A stretch of DNA of 64,000 nucleotides, taken from contig WNNJ02002821.1 of NCBI GenBank assembly GCA_012934845.2, positions 1 through 64,000 of the forward strand, read 5' to 3'. The notes under the pieces were generated by a model. The model did not search any database, was not told where the DNA came from, and worked only from the letters and a program-made list of their open reading frames with translations. Every line of letters starts with the position of its first letter. Within the stretch, counting starts at the first letter, position 1. The stretch comes from Pomphorhynchus laevis. Its lineage: Eukaryota; Acanthocephala; Palaeacanthocephala; Echinorhynchida; Pomphorhynchidae. The translations under genes were made by a program, and so were the position numbers. This document shows positions 43,626 through 54,325 of the stretch, one piece after another.

Positions 43626-46592
43626 TCAACCAAATGGGTAGGTTAGAAAAGGTGACAAATCAGCCTGGACGTATATCCAACGTCGAACCCTGTTTTTGAA
43701 AGCGAGGAAATTGGTGATGGCAGCGATAGGTTCAGGCAAACTATTCCAAACATCTACTGCCCGTTCAGACAGTCTGTAAAATTTTCGCAGCTTACCCGGT
43801 AATTTTTTAAAAAGCATCTTACAATGGCCTCGCAATCTCGAATTATCTCGAAATCTAACTACACCCAAAGGAAAGCCATCAGCTGAATGTACAATTTTCC
43901 AAAGTGTAATCAGATCAAGAAAAAGATACCGATACCTCACTGATAAAACGTTCAAACATCTTAATCTTGAAATAAAGCTTCCTTGACAACACATCCGAGA
44001 AGCTCGTCTCATTACACTTTCCAAGTTATTCAACTCACTCCTGGTCGTTGGAAAGGTTGCCTGTACACAATACTCAAGATGTGGTCTTACTAGGGCACAA
44101 TAAAGTTTGGCGAAGATTTGCGGCGATAATTTTGCAAAAGTCATTTTTATGCAGTATAAGGCACGTATCGCTTTTAACCGCGCGTGATCACTATTTGCTC
44201 TTGTCTTTAGCGATTCGTGAATTATCACTCCCAGGTCGGGATGTTCTGAGACTCGCTTGATTGAGTGTCCATTTATTTTGTAATCGAAATGAGTTTTATC
44301 TCTACCCAATCTGATCCATACACATTTTGTCGCGTTGAGTATCAAGCCAGTGCTATTACACCAAGTCCCGATACGGTTAAGGTCACATTGTAAAAATTCA
44401 CAATCCGCCTCGTTTTGGGTTGTTGCCCATATTTTAACATCGTCAGCAAATGCCAGGTGAGGACACTTTAACCTTAGGAGTAGGTCATTCAAAAAGATGA
44501 TAAAGAGAAGTGGACCTAGGACCGTGCCCTGAGGAACACCCGAATGAACACGTCGAGCTGTTGACAAAACTTCATCTAATCGCACAACGAATGATCGATC
44601 CTCGAGAAATGTCTTAATCCAGTTGCAAATTGTCGTAGGTACACCGTAATGACGTAGTAGTGAATCTAAACCAGCATGTGGAACTCTATCAAAGGCCTTA
44701 GAGAAATCAAGAAATATTATATCAACTGTAAGACCCGAACTAAGAGCAGCTACCCAATGTTCGCGAGCATTCAACAGATTAGTTAGGCACGAGCGACCAG
44801 GTCGGAAGCCGTGCTGAGAATCATCAAGAATTTGATATAAATTTAGATGTTCACGTATTCTCTTCGCAATGAGTCTCTCCATAATTTTAGAAATAACACT
44901 GGTAAGACTAATTGGTCTAAAATCTGAACAAGTTAGTGCCAACTGTTTCTTTGGAATAGGTACAACAATTGCCCTTTTCCAATCATCAGGAATCCACGAA
45001 TACTGTAAGCTTCGATGAAATAGAGACGTAAGGCTTGGAGCAATAATGTGCGACAGAGTACGCAAAAGAAAAGGGGATACACCATCTGGTCCTGCAGAGC
45101 CAAAACTATTTAATTTATGGAGTTCAGACTGAACTTCAATGACATTAATAGGAGATATTGGTAAGTTAGATTGTAAGTTGGGCGGGTACTGTATCTGGTC
45201 AATATTCGATTGCGAGGATGGAGATACTACAAAACTGCTTGCAAGAGCTTCCACAATAGCCTCCTTGTCAACTACATCACCACTTTCTAAACGTACACAA
45301 TTAATCGTAGAAGGTAGGATTCGACGATGTCTAACGTATGCCCAAAAACGTTTAGGTGACCTGTTAATGTCAGAAGCAATACCCTCTTCAAATGTTTTTC
45401 TTTTTGAGCGTTTTAGTTGGTTGCATAGATTGCGAAGAGTTTTGTACTCACGGTGCGTAACAGTGTTACGTTGAGAGATTCGCCATAATCGATTTCTTTC
45501 CTTTATCGTAGTCTCCAACTCATTGTCGAACCACAATGGCGTTGTCGTCTTGTAAGCCATATTTCTTATTAGTGCAAACGTATCCGAAATGGTTATGAGG
45601 TTACTGGTCACTAACGATAAATGATCATCAATTGGAAGATCAGCAGATCCGAAGTTCAGCTGATGACTATAGAGTTGGAGATCTTCCACATTTACTCGAT
45701 TCCAATTACGCTTTCCGATGCCACTGCACTTAGATCGTCGTTGTAAAGTGTGAGCAATCTGTACTGAAATCACACAATGGTCACTGGTTCCTAAAGGAGA
45801 CTCGAAATCAACTCTGATTACATCTTCAATGCGCTTGGTAAACCCAAGATCTAATATTGTCTCTGGTTGAGACGATATACATGTTGGCTGATTAATATGT
45901 TGGATCAGGAGAAGCTCTGCCAGCAAGAATTCAGCAAGCTCGCAGTTTTCGACATTATAGTAATACCGGTTGTTACTAATCCAGTTAACTTGAGGAAGAT
46001 TAAAATCCCCAATAAGGAAGAAATAATTTGAGGAGCAGAATGATCTTAACTGATTTTTCAGAAGATCTAACTGTGTATGAACTGAGGGTGATCTGTATAC
46101 GACGCAGATATCTATTGAACAATGAGTATCATTGACGCAGAATGACAATAACTCGAATGAATAGTGATCATCGCACAATTCAGTAATCTTCGTAATTGAT
46201 AAGGTGTTTTTAATATAAGCAGCAACACCCCCGCCACGACGACCTGCAACTCTATCTGCTCTCAAAAGTCGATACCCAGAGATAGCCATAAGGTCATCAT
46301 TAATTTGATAATGAAGCCATGACTCAGAAATGCAAAACACGTCAAAATCTTTAAAAGATATAAACTGCTGCACTTCAGACAATTGAGCAGGTAAGCTTCT
46401 GATATTGGAGTAACCTACCACCAGAGGACATTCATTATTACATATTCTCTCTGAACAATTAGATGGCAACTTCCTTTCCAAACATATATCCACTAGATGT
46501 CCAATCATGGCGTTGTAAGGTCTAGAGAAAGATTGATCGATCTCCATCGAACTGCAGGACGCCACCTCACAACCCGAAAATTTCGAATGCAC
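43626..46592 (-). CDS. LINE-A ORF2 protein, 988 aa: AP endonuclease and reverse transcriptase
   Basis: Endonuclease at about residues 55-290: VVGYSNIRSLPAQ, DVFCISESWL (catalytic Glu), GRRGGGVAAYIK, FFLIGDFNLPQVNW (GDFN) and TSDHCVISV (SDH). A linker contains PLWFDNELETTIKERNRLWR. RT at about 550-760: DFRPISLTSVISK, GFRPGRSC, FLDFSKAFDRV, SGVPQGTVLGPLLF and FADDVKIW (FADD about 715-718). The C-terminal segment runs VRPHLEYCVQATFP ... RAVDVWNSLPEPI to the end, LTYPFG. All catalytic residues I can check are present and there is no stop. The start is placed at the ATG within the ORF1 overlap; the region upstream in frame is short. CR1/Rex/L2 side of the LINE tree by motif style. Confidence 0.93.
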   Translation of the reverse strand: MHSKFSGCEVASCSSMEIDQSFSRPYNAMIGHLVDICLERKLPSNCSERICNNECPLVVGYSNIRSLPAQLSEVQQFISFKDFDVFCISESWLHYQINDDLMAISGYRLLRADRVAGRRGGGVAAYIKNTLSITKITELCDDHYSFELLSFCVNDTHCSIDICVVYRSPSVHTQLDLLKNQLRSFCSSNYFFLIGDFNLPQVNWISNNRYYYNVENCELAEFLLAELLLIQHINQPTCISSQPETILDLGFTKRIEDVIRVDFESPLGTSDHCVISVQIAHTLQRRSKCSGIGKRNWNRVNVEDLQLYSHQLNFGSADLPIDDHLSLVTSNLITISDTFALIRNMAYKTTTPLWFDNELETTIKERNRLWRISQRNTVTHREYKTLRNLCNQLKRSKRKTFEEGIASDINRSPKRFWAYVRHRRILPSTINCVRLESGDVVDKEAIVEALASSFVVSPSSQSNIDQIQYPPNLQSNLPISPINVIEVQSELHKLNSFGSAGPDGVSPFLLRTLSHIIAPSLTSLFHRSLQYSWIPDDWKRAIVVPIPKKQLALTCSDFRPISLTSVISKIMERLIAKRIREHLNLYQILDDSQHGFRPGRSCLTNLLNAREHWVAALSSGLTVDIIFLDFSKAFDRVPHAGLDSLLRHYGVPTTICNWIKTFLEDRSFVVRLDEVLSTARRVHSGVPQGTVLGPLLFIIFLNDLLLRLKCPHLAFADDVKIWATTQNEADCEFLQCDLNRIGTWCNSTGLILNATKCVWIRLGRDKTHFDYKINGHSIKRVSEHPDLGVIIHESLKTRANSDHARLKAIRALYCIKMTFAKLSPQIFAKLYCALVRPHLEYCVQATFPTTRSELNNLESVMRRASRMCCQGSFISRLRCLNVLSVRYRYLFLDLITLWKIVHSADGFPLGVVRFRDNSRLRGHCKMLFKKLPGKLRKFYRLSERAVDVWNSLPEPIAAITNFLAFKNRVRRWIYVQADLSPFLTYPFG

Positions 46593-47740
46593 AGATTCGA
46601 TTCACCGTTTTGCAGCCTGTAATGAAGTTCCGCCTTGATATCCTTCAATTTTTGCCTGTCTTCGAGAGAAAGATCACGTAAAATTCGTATTTTGTTACCT
46701 TTAAGTCGATAACCACGGTCTAAAAGACACTTTGCTTGCTCTGCCGATCCTAACACAACCTTTAGCAATCGTGATCTATCGTTTTTCTTACCCAACCTAT
46801 AGAGCTGCCTTACTAAAATAGACGATGCGACCTCTTCCTCACCTTTTTCGAGCAAATTAGAAAAGAACACACGTAAACCGGCAATATCATCATCAAGCCG
46901 CTCCTGTGCACTTGAGGCTGATGACTCATCTAAACCCCAAATAAGTATGTTACAGCCCCTATTTAATGTATGATTGCGATCTGTGTGACTTTTATTATCA
47001 AAATACGTTTTTTTGCTGAAAGAATCGCTGCCGTCACCACCCTCATCCGGTTTGCTTCTTGCGTCTCGCCCTTGTTCCATCTCATTTGAACAAATACACT
47101 TGAAAGCTGAGTGAACATTATCTATATCGACGTCTGTATCATTGTGTGAAGCTCGTTCATCGGTGACTCCAGTTATACCGATTTCATTGCGATAATCATT
47201 AATCACCGATATAGACGATACTTCGTAATTGTCCGATACCTTCAAAGCATCATTGTCCAGCGACACCGACGGCTCACCACTAACAACCGATATTGACGAC
47301 GCACTATTGCCTTCAAATTTCTTACTCAACGTTTGCATCACGCGTGAATTTGGATGACCTTTTTTCCAGATACGGGATGAACTTGGTATTTCGCTATTTG
47401 TATTTTTAGTGTTCTGAACGTGAAACTCTTGAATGGGTATATCTTTATAGGTATCTGATTCGCCAGAACTTTGTACTTCCCGATCGATGCAACTTTTTGA
47501 ATATGTGTTCCTTTCCGAAGCATTTGTAGATATTTTCTCGTCACAATGGCCCTTCAAATGAATTAGCAAAGATGCGCAGCAGTACCCACAGTAAAATGAT
47601 TTATTCGATAGCGCAGATTTCTTTTCCTCCGGAAACGATACACTTGTCCACACACTACAATCTTCACTAGAACATTGAATCTGATGATCCACAAACTTTG
47701 TTGCAATAGCTCGCTTTGTAGTCTTCCTCTGTTTGACCAT
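46505..47740 (-). CDS. LINE-A ORF1 protein, 411 aa, zinc-finger-like N-terminus
   Basis: ORF1 of CR1-group LINEs encodes a nucleic-acid-binding chaperone-like protein. Here a basic start (MVKQRKTTKRAIATK) is followed by IQCSSEDCSVWTSVSF and SFYCGYCCASLLIH, a C-x4-C ... C-x2-C cluster (about residues 23-57) shared with LINE-B and LINE-C. Residues 60-260 are polar, Ser/Asp-rich and probably disordered. The C-terminal third (about 265-405) has NILIWGLDESSASSAQERLD, LYRLGKKNDRSRLLKVVLGS, LLDRGYRLKGNKIRILRDLS and LEDRQKLKDIKAELHYRLQN, an RRM-like and C-terminal-domain layout. It begins at the first ATG after a stop. Its end overlaps the start of ORF2 by 88 bp, so ORF2 is probably made by reinitiation or frameshift. 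Confidence 0.88.
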   Translation of the reverse strand: MVKQRKTTKRAIATKFVDHQIQCSSEDCSVWTSVSFPEEKKSALSNKSFYCGYCCASLLIHLKGHCDEKISTNASERNTYSKSCIDREVQSSGESDTYKDIPIQEFHVQNTKNTNSEIPSSSRIWKKGHPNSRVMQTLSKKFEGNSASSISVVSGEPSVSLDNDALKVSDNYEVSSISVINDYRNEIGITGVTDERASHNDTDVDIDNVHSAFKCICSNEMEQGRDARSKPDEGGDGSDSFSKKTYFDNKSHTDRNHTLNRGCNILIWGLDESSASSAQERLDDDIAGLRVFFSNLLEKGEEEVASSILVRQLYRLGKKNDRSRLLKVVLGSAEQAKCLLDRGYRLKGNKIRILRDLSLEDRQKLKDIKAELHYRLQNGESNLCIRNFRVVRWRPAVRWRSINLSLDLTTP

Positions 47741-47815
47741 GATGTTTGATATTGGTTCTTCGGTATAATTTGTATTTACTTTAGATAAATAATATTAAAA
47801 ATATATTTTTAATAT

Positions 47816-48016
47816 TATTGTGCTGATTTATATATTTTACTATTTTCTGTTTGATGTTATTTTTATAGTAACCTAGTTTAAAATATCTTGATTAAATTAT
47901 TTAAATGATTTTGAAGAAAGCCAATATCATTACATATTGTTGCAATTCCTAAAATTTCATAATTTTATGTATTATATTTTATATTATATGGTATGCATGA
48001 ATACTCATGCATTATA
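47816..48016 (-). repeat. Right copy of the direct repeat flanking LINE-A
   Basis: Pairs with 43245-43445 at a distance of 4571 bp: from gatttatatattttactatt to catgaatactcatgca, with about ten substitutions and a small indel. Its Penelope-like coding remnant is interrupted by stops. Confidence 0.85.
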
Positions 48017-48029
48017 TGAATGAATCATG

Positions 48030-48380
48030 AATCATGTATCATAATTAGAAATAGAGAATAAAAATAAAAAAGTTATAAATAATAAAAATTATATAAGATT
48101 TTATACAATTTATATCAAGTTAAAATAAAAAAATTTAAATTTAAAATAAAAGTCAATTTTTATGAATTGATTAAAAATAACGGACCATGTATAATAATTA
48201 GAAATAGAGAATAAAAATAATTATAAATAATAAAAATTATATAAGATTTTATACAATTTATATCAAGTTGAAATTTAAAATTGAAATTTAAAATAAAAAT
48301 CAATTTTTATGAATTGACTAATAACAGACGTTGTATGAGAATAAGGATTAGAGGTCATCAGGAGGTCATTAGAGGTCATC
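48030..48380. repeat. Tandem pair of the middle part of the dispersed repeat
   Basis: The stretch 'ataattagaaatagagaata ... tatcaagtt ... tttttatgaattga' occurs at 48041-48170 and again at 48189-48320, and in diverged form at 34930-35070. It is followed by short repeats of 'aggtcat' (48352-48380). Confidence 0.7.
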
Positions 48381-50526
48381 GTAAATAGATGGAGGCACAA
48401 TCAATTTCCTCAGGTAGTGCATTCCAAATGTTGATTACACGATGGGAGTGTCATATTATTTGAGGATTTTTACCAGGAGGAAATTTATAGACGGTTAGGC
48501 GATGTCTACGATAATTTGTGGTTCTGAACTTAATAACATTTGTAGAATATCCTTCAGAGGATTTGACAACTGCCCACAAGATACAGTAGTCTTTGTCTTA
48601 TCAAAGATAAACCTAGCAAAGATAACCTATCATCATACATATACGAATTATGAAAGCAAATTCGAGACCAGCGACGAACCACTGATTCAACATCGGTAAT
48701 TTCTTTTTTAGTACATGGAAAAACAGCTTGAATGCAATAATCAAAATGTGAACGAATCAAATAACAATAAAGCAGTTTAAATACAGAAGGATTCATTCTC
48801 GAGAAGCAATTTTTAATGCAATACAATGCTCAAACTGACTTACTGCGAGCAAAGTCAGTATTATAACATGTTTTTAGTGTCTTGTGTATTATTATACCCA
48901 AATCCTTTTGTTCTACCTAACCTCATATATACACATTTACTTATATGTAACTTTATCTGCGTTGCTTCACTCCATTCATAAATGCGATCAAAGTCCTTCT
49001 GCAACAGTTTAGCATCCAGTTTACTATCTCTAGTGCACCATAGTTTTACATCATCGGCAAAGGCTAAGCATGGGTTTTGGATACGTAATAATAAGTCATT
49101 TAGAAATGTGATAAAAAGAAGTGGACCCAATACAGTACCCTGAGGGACTCCACAATTTACATATCTTGTAGTGGAAATGTGGATCCCTACTCCAACTCTA
49201 TAGAAACGTCGCCTAAGGAATTCCCAAACCCAATTGCAGATAGTACAAGGAACACCATAGTGAGATAACAAATAAATTAGACCAGTGCGGAACTTGATCG
49301 AATGCATTTGAAAAGTCTAAAAAGATAACGTCAACCATTTACCTGAGCTAGTCGCCTCAATCCACAACTCACCGGGCTGATAACAGGTTAGTAAGACACG
49401 ACGGCTTGGAACAAAAACCGTGCTGTGAATTTGTAATAATCATGTGTTCATCTAAATAATGCAAAATTCTACGGGCAATCAATCTCTACGGAACTTTACA
49501 TATGGAACTTGTGAGTCTTATAGCTCTATAGTCTAAGCAAGATAACAGTATCGATTTCTTGGGAATTGGGACAATAATTGCAGACTTCCACTAATTAGGA
49601 ACCCAGGAGTTGGAAATACTGTATTGGAAGAGTTTGACAAGATATGGATCAAGATATGAAGACAGAATTTTTAGAAGGAACGGAGAAATGTCATCCAGAT
49701 CGGTTGAGCTATGGGAATCAACATTTCTTAAGTACGTCTCAACTTCACTTGAATATATTTTAGAATTAATATCGGTTTTTACATAATCATCATACGGAAG
49801 AGCAAAGCCCGAAGCTAGAGCTTCAGCAATTTCAATTTTATTAGTCAATACATCATTCACTGTATTAATAGAATTGTATCAATAAAATTGATTGGAGAAG
49901 GAATAGTTCTATTGCGGCGAACATGCCCAAAACTATTTAGGCTGTTCATAAGCCTGAATGGCAATAACTGCTGCGAACTCATTCCGCTTTCTTAGTTTTA
50001 GTCTTGTACATAAGTTTTGTATTAGTCTACAACAAGGAACTAGATCCGAGTCTGAATGTGACATGCGCCAAAGGTGATTACGAGTTTTTAACATAAGCTT
50101 CAGATCTTTATCAAATCAAGCGGGAAATTTCGATTGTGAAGAAATTGCACGTGTTGGACCGAATGTTTCTGAAATATTCATTAGATAATCCAATATCTGA
50201 TTAAGTAGTTTCTTATCTTTACCTATCACGCGAAGTGGATGAAACTGACTAAAATTTAAAATGTCTTCAGTTTTGACCTTTGACCATTGACACTTAAAAA
50301 CTTTCTCACAATTACTACAGAAATGAATGCTAGGAATAGACTCTAAAGCGAGTACACAATGATCACTTCTACCGATAGGTGGCAGATAACTAACTCTTTC
50401 AATGTCACCGATACATTTGGTGAATGCCAAATCGAGGATGGATTCCGGCCTTGATGAACTACATGCAGGTTTGTATATATGCTGAATTAGAAGCATTTCA
50501 TCAACTAGGAATTCGGATAAATCCTT

Positions 50527-52630
50527 TTCATCAATGCTACCTTCAGTAAAGAGAGATTCTGACCAATTTGATTTTGGTAGATTGGAATCGCCAACGAGTA
50601 TAAATTTTTTGATATGCACATGTAGCTCAACAGTTGCTTTAAAACATCAAAATTTATTGGAGCAGATGAGGACTGATACAGAAAGCATAGTTAGCATAAA
50701 ACCTCAAACTCTTAAACGATCCATACTCGTCACATTGAGATGATATATTTGATATAATGAAATTGCTGCGAACGCTCGCAGCAACTCCACCTCCACGCTT
50801 ACCCGGTATTCGATCAGCTCGCAGCAGTCGATAATCTGCAGTGTTAATAAGGGCATTTGTAATTTGAATGTGCAACCAGGATTCAGTTATACAGAAAAAT
50901 CGTACGAATGTGACAGAATATGTTGCTTAAGTTCTACGACCTGAGCTCGCAAACTACGAAAATTCAAATAGCCGGTTGACAAATGCTGTGAAACATTACT
51001 AACACTATTATGTTTGTTGTTTCGACTCAAAATTACCTTCGAATAAAACCAGACTTCCTGACGGAGGACAAATTTCTCGTCTGCTACTGCTTGAAGAAGA
51101 CACTATCAGAAGATCCACAATCTGACCACATTGTAAAAATTCGTTGTTGGTTTTGCTCATAGATGCTTCAACGAAACCCGTCGAACTGTCGGTCGCCATT
51201 TCACAGCACGAAAATTTCGAACACAAAGGTCAACTTAGCCACTATCTAAAATACTTTTCAATTCTTCATTTGCTTTCCTAAGCTTTATACGGTCCTTTGA
51301 TGCGAGATCGCCAAGAATACATGTATTGGTTCCTTTTAATCGATATCAACGCTTATATAAGATATTGGCATGATCAATAGAGCTCATTACGACCTTCAAT
51401 AGTCGAGGCTTTTCAGTTAATTTCGTTCCTAATCTAAACTCCTTACGTACGCTCAAACAACTTGCAATCTCCTCGTCACCTTCTTGCAAAAGCTGAGAAA
51501 AAATGTATCGTAGTGTGATAAACCAACAGGGGCTTTATTAGACAATCTATAATAAAATAACAATTAATAAGTCAGCCAGTTAATCTGTATTAAATGTACT
51601 ACAATCATCCCCGCAATGATAAATCATTTTCATCAATGCTACCTTTAGTAAATGGAGATTCTGACTAGTTTGATTTTTGTAGATTGAAATCGTCAACGAG
51701 TATAAAATGTTTGCTAACGCACAAGGAGCTCAAAAGTGGCTTAGAAGCATCAAAATTTATTGAAACTGATGTAAAACAATATAGAACGCAAATATTAATA
51801 CTGACGGACTTACAGTTAGCATAAAAGCACAAATTCTTAAGCGATCCATACTCGTCACATTGAGATGATATATTTGATATAATGAAATTGTTGCGAACGT
51901 ACGCAGCAACTCCACCTCCACGCTTACCAGATATTCGATCAGCTCTCAGCAGTCAATAACCTGGAATGTTAATAAGTGTATCTGTAACATATATAACCAG
52001 GATTCAGTTATACAGAAAAAATCGTACGAATGTGACAGAATATGTTGCTTAAGTTCTACGACCTGAGCTAGCAAACAACGCAAATTCGAATAGCCGGTTG
52101 ACAAATGCCGTGAAACATTACTAACACTATTATGTTTGTTGTTTCGACTCAAAATTACCTTCGAATGAAACCAGACATTCTAAGTGAGCACAATTTTCTC
52201 GACTGCTACTGTTTGAAGACACTATCGAAGATTCACAATCTGACCACATTGTAAAAATTCGTTGTTAGTTTTACTCATAAATGCTTCATCGAAACACATT
52301 GAACTGTCGGTCGCCATTTCACAACGCGATAATTTCAAATTCAAAGGTTAACTTTACCACTAGCTAAACGACTTTTCAATTATTCATTTGCTTTCCTAAG
52401 CTTCATACGGTCCTCTAATACGAGATCACGAAGAATACATGTATTGGTTCCCTTCAATCGATATCCACGCTTTAATAAGATATTGGCATGATCAATAGAG
52501 CTCATTACGACCTTCAATAGTCGATGATTATCAGTTAATTTATTTCCCAATCTAAGCACTTTGCGTACATTCAAACAACTTGCAATCTCATCATCACCTT
52601 TTTGCAAAAGCTGAGAAAAAATGTCGCGTA
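50527..52630. repeat. Direct duplication of about 1 kb within LINE-B, offset 1102 bp
   Basis: 50527-51514 and 51629-52630 align from the endonuclease to the ORF1 C-terminal part (for example ttcatcaatgctacctt in both, cagtatcaat/gatattggcatgatcaatag in both). The copies have diverged noticeably. Either a tandem duplication or two LINE-B copies that landed head to tail. Confidence 0.8.
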
Positions 52631-52904
52631 ATCTATCAACATCGTGATTTAATCGTTCTTGGGAATTTTCTACGGTTGATTCTGAAATTCCGCTGAGAAC
52701 AATATTATAACTTCTATTAAGGTTTTGTTATTTATCACTTTTATTTTAGTAGGGAGATGCACTACCCGAGAAAGTATTTGCTTCAGTAGTATGTATTACT
52801 TGACGATTAAAAGTCTTTGTTCCACTATTAGTAACTGGATAATTCCTATTACCATCTTTGCTCTTAATGGTATTCGGCAATTTTCGAGTTAAAAAACGAT
52901 TTAT

Positions 52905-53660
52905 TTTTTACGGTGCAAATGCGTGCCATCGCACGCTTATATAACCACAACAACAAATAAACAAAAATCTAAATCATGTGTAGAGGAAGTGGGTACGGAG
53001 GCGGAATTTGAATGGAATGAATGAGGGAGTGCGGCGGACGTCGAGTGGGAGCTGATTCCAGCCGAGTGGGGCGGCGACGATGAAGGATCGGAGATCGTAG
53101 TTGTTAAAGTAATTGGGAACGTAGACTAAGAGGGAATTACGGGAACGCAGTGATAGAGAGGTGGGGGAGTGCCGTCTAAGAAAGGGAGGTGGATGAACGA
53201 TGAGGAACCGACAGCGATGAGACGAAAAGTTACGAGAAGGCGGAGTTGTATGCGGATTTGGATGGTAGGTTAGGAGAGTTGAGCGAGATATGTGGATGTG
53301 TGGTCAAAGCGAGGAAGACGTATGAGTACTCGAACGGCGGAGTTGGTGATGCGTTTTAGGGGTGGGATGATGAATTTTGGTGAATTGGCGAAAATACAGG
53401 CAGTGATCGATTTTAGAGAAAAGAAGCGATGAAAGAAGATACATATAGGAACGGAAGTCGATAAGGGGTCGGATACGGCTGATGTCACGGAGAATTAATT
53501 TAGACGAGCGGACCTTGCCGCAGACGAAGTGTTTAAGGGAAATGTGATCATCGAAATGAAATCCTAAGAAAGTGAGATTGTGGACTACGATGATGATTGA
53601 TTTTTGCAAAAGATACATGGGGAGGATATATGTTAGGTTGACTGGGGAGGATCCACATTT
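52905..53660 (-). mobile_element. LINE-C 3' fragment inserted in LINE-B ORF1
   Basis: The minus strand encodes the LINE-C C-terminal region (TSLSLRSRNSLLVYVPNYFN-like, PLIDFRSYMYLLSSLLFSKI, HTSTYLAQLS) and ends in the LINE-C 3' tail with a perfect GCGTGC-GATG-GCACGC hairpin at 52921-52936. Truncated at 5' near 53660. LINE-B ORF1 sequence lies on both sides. Confidence 0.85.
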
Positions 53661-53842
53661 AAAACATGAGTTTTGATTACATTATCTTTATCTTGTCTGA
53701 TGACAGAATATATGTCCACAGTATTTGTCGAATGAAATAATTGTAGAATTATCAAAATTCATGTAAGTTAACTCAGATTGAGTCAAACCATCATCAGTCA
53801 AATCAATGTTTATTGAAGCAATCATAGGGTCTTCTTCGCTGA

Positions 53843-54240
53843 TCATACAAGGCAATTTTCCAATTGTACATATCCGTGCATTGCTGATTTATCTATATTT
53901 CGTGTAGGCGGAACCGAAGATGCGCTGTCAACATTTTTGTAAAGTGTGGCACAGCAAAAACTACATAAACATTTTGGACCCGAAAAGACAGGTTCATCGG
54001 CCGATGGGTAGCAAACAGCTGTCCAAACATTGCAGCCTATTCCATCACACCACACTTGTCACGTAATATAATCAAAAGTATTTGCTTGGTCGCAAGGTAA
54101 ACGTATCTGAGAAGCGTCATTCATTGATTAATTTAAAGTTGAATTTGGAATAGTAGCAACATCACTGCTTTTAGGAGGTCGACCACGAGATTTTGCCATT
54201 GGATCAATATCAACGGTTCTTGTTTGGAGAAGATTTTCCA
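53843..54240 (-). pseudogene. LINE-B ORF1 N-terminal part, AT-hook-like start and zinc-finger motif
   Basis: The frame from the probable ATG near 54200 reads MAKSRGRPPKSSDVAT, where RGRPPK is an AT-hook-like core. A stop and a frame change later, 54055-53843 reads MWCDGIGCNVWTAVCYPSAD and CLCSFCCATLYKN, the C-x4-C ... C-x2-C cluster seen also in LINE-A and LINE-C. Inactive. Confidence 0.65.
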
Positions 54241-54325
54241 CGAGCGAAACGAGCGGAACTGAAATCTGGAATGTATGTTATTTATATCAAACTTTTTTTT
54301 GAATATTAAATTTTATATAATTATT

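Larger units (their letters stand above)
43556..47800 (-). mobile_element. LINE-A: apparently complete CR1-like non-LTR retrotransposon
   Basis: A two-ORF element on the minus strand: ORF1 47740-46505, ORF2 46592-43626, then a 3'UTR of about 50 bp with GGCTTAAAGCC and a short AATAATAAT tail ending near 43560. Both ORFs are open throughout and overlap by 88 bp in different frames. The 5'UTR is short or missing (at most about 75 bp before the flanking repeat at 47816), so it may lack its own promoter. The RT half is matched by the truncated copy at 37765-39515 with an identical translation, so the family has been active recently. Confidence 0.88.
48360..54280 (-). mobile_element. LINE-B: decayed CR1-like element related to LINE-A, partly duplicated
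   Basis: Minus-strand fragments from 3' to 5': RVINIWNALPEEIDCA (48400), RT at 48861-49307 with FLRRRFYRVG, CGVPQGTVLGPLLFITFLND and LAFADDVKLW, linker at 49591-49860, endonuclease at 50116-50880 (FILVGDSNLPKSNW, GRSDHCVLAL, GKRGGGVAA), then the ORF1 C-terminal part twice (51230-51510 and 52330-52640). After an inserted LINE-C piece comes the ORF1 N-terminus with its zinc-finger motif and a 5' end at about 54280 shared with LINE-C. Numerous stops; inactive. Confidence 0.8.

Noticed and set aside
44048-44260. Open frame antisense to LINE-A ORF2, also present at 38807-39019 on the other strand
   Set aside because: It is the mirror of the LINE-A RT coding frame in both copies; no independent signal of a gene.
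43245-48016. Flanking repeats of LINE-A as its target-site duplication
   Set aside because: About 200 bp long with a dozen differences around a very young element; a target duplication would be short and identical.
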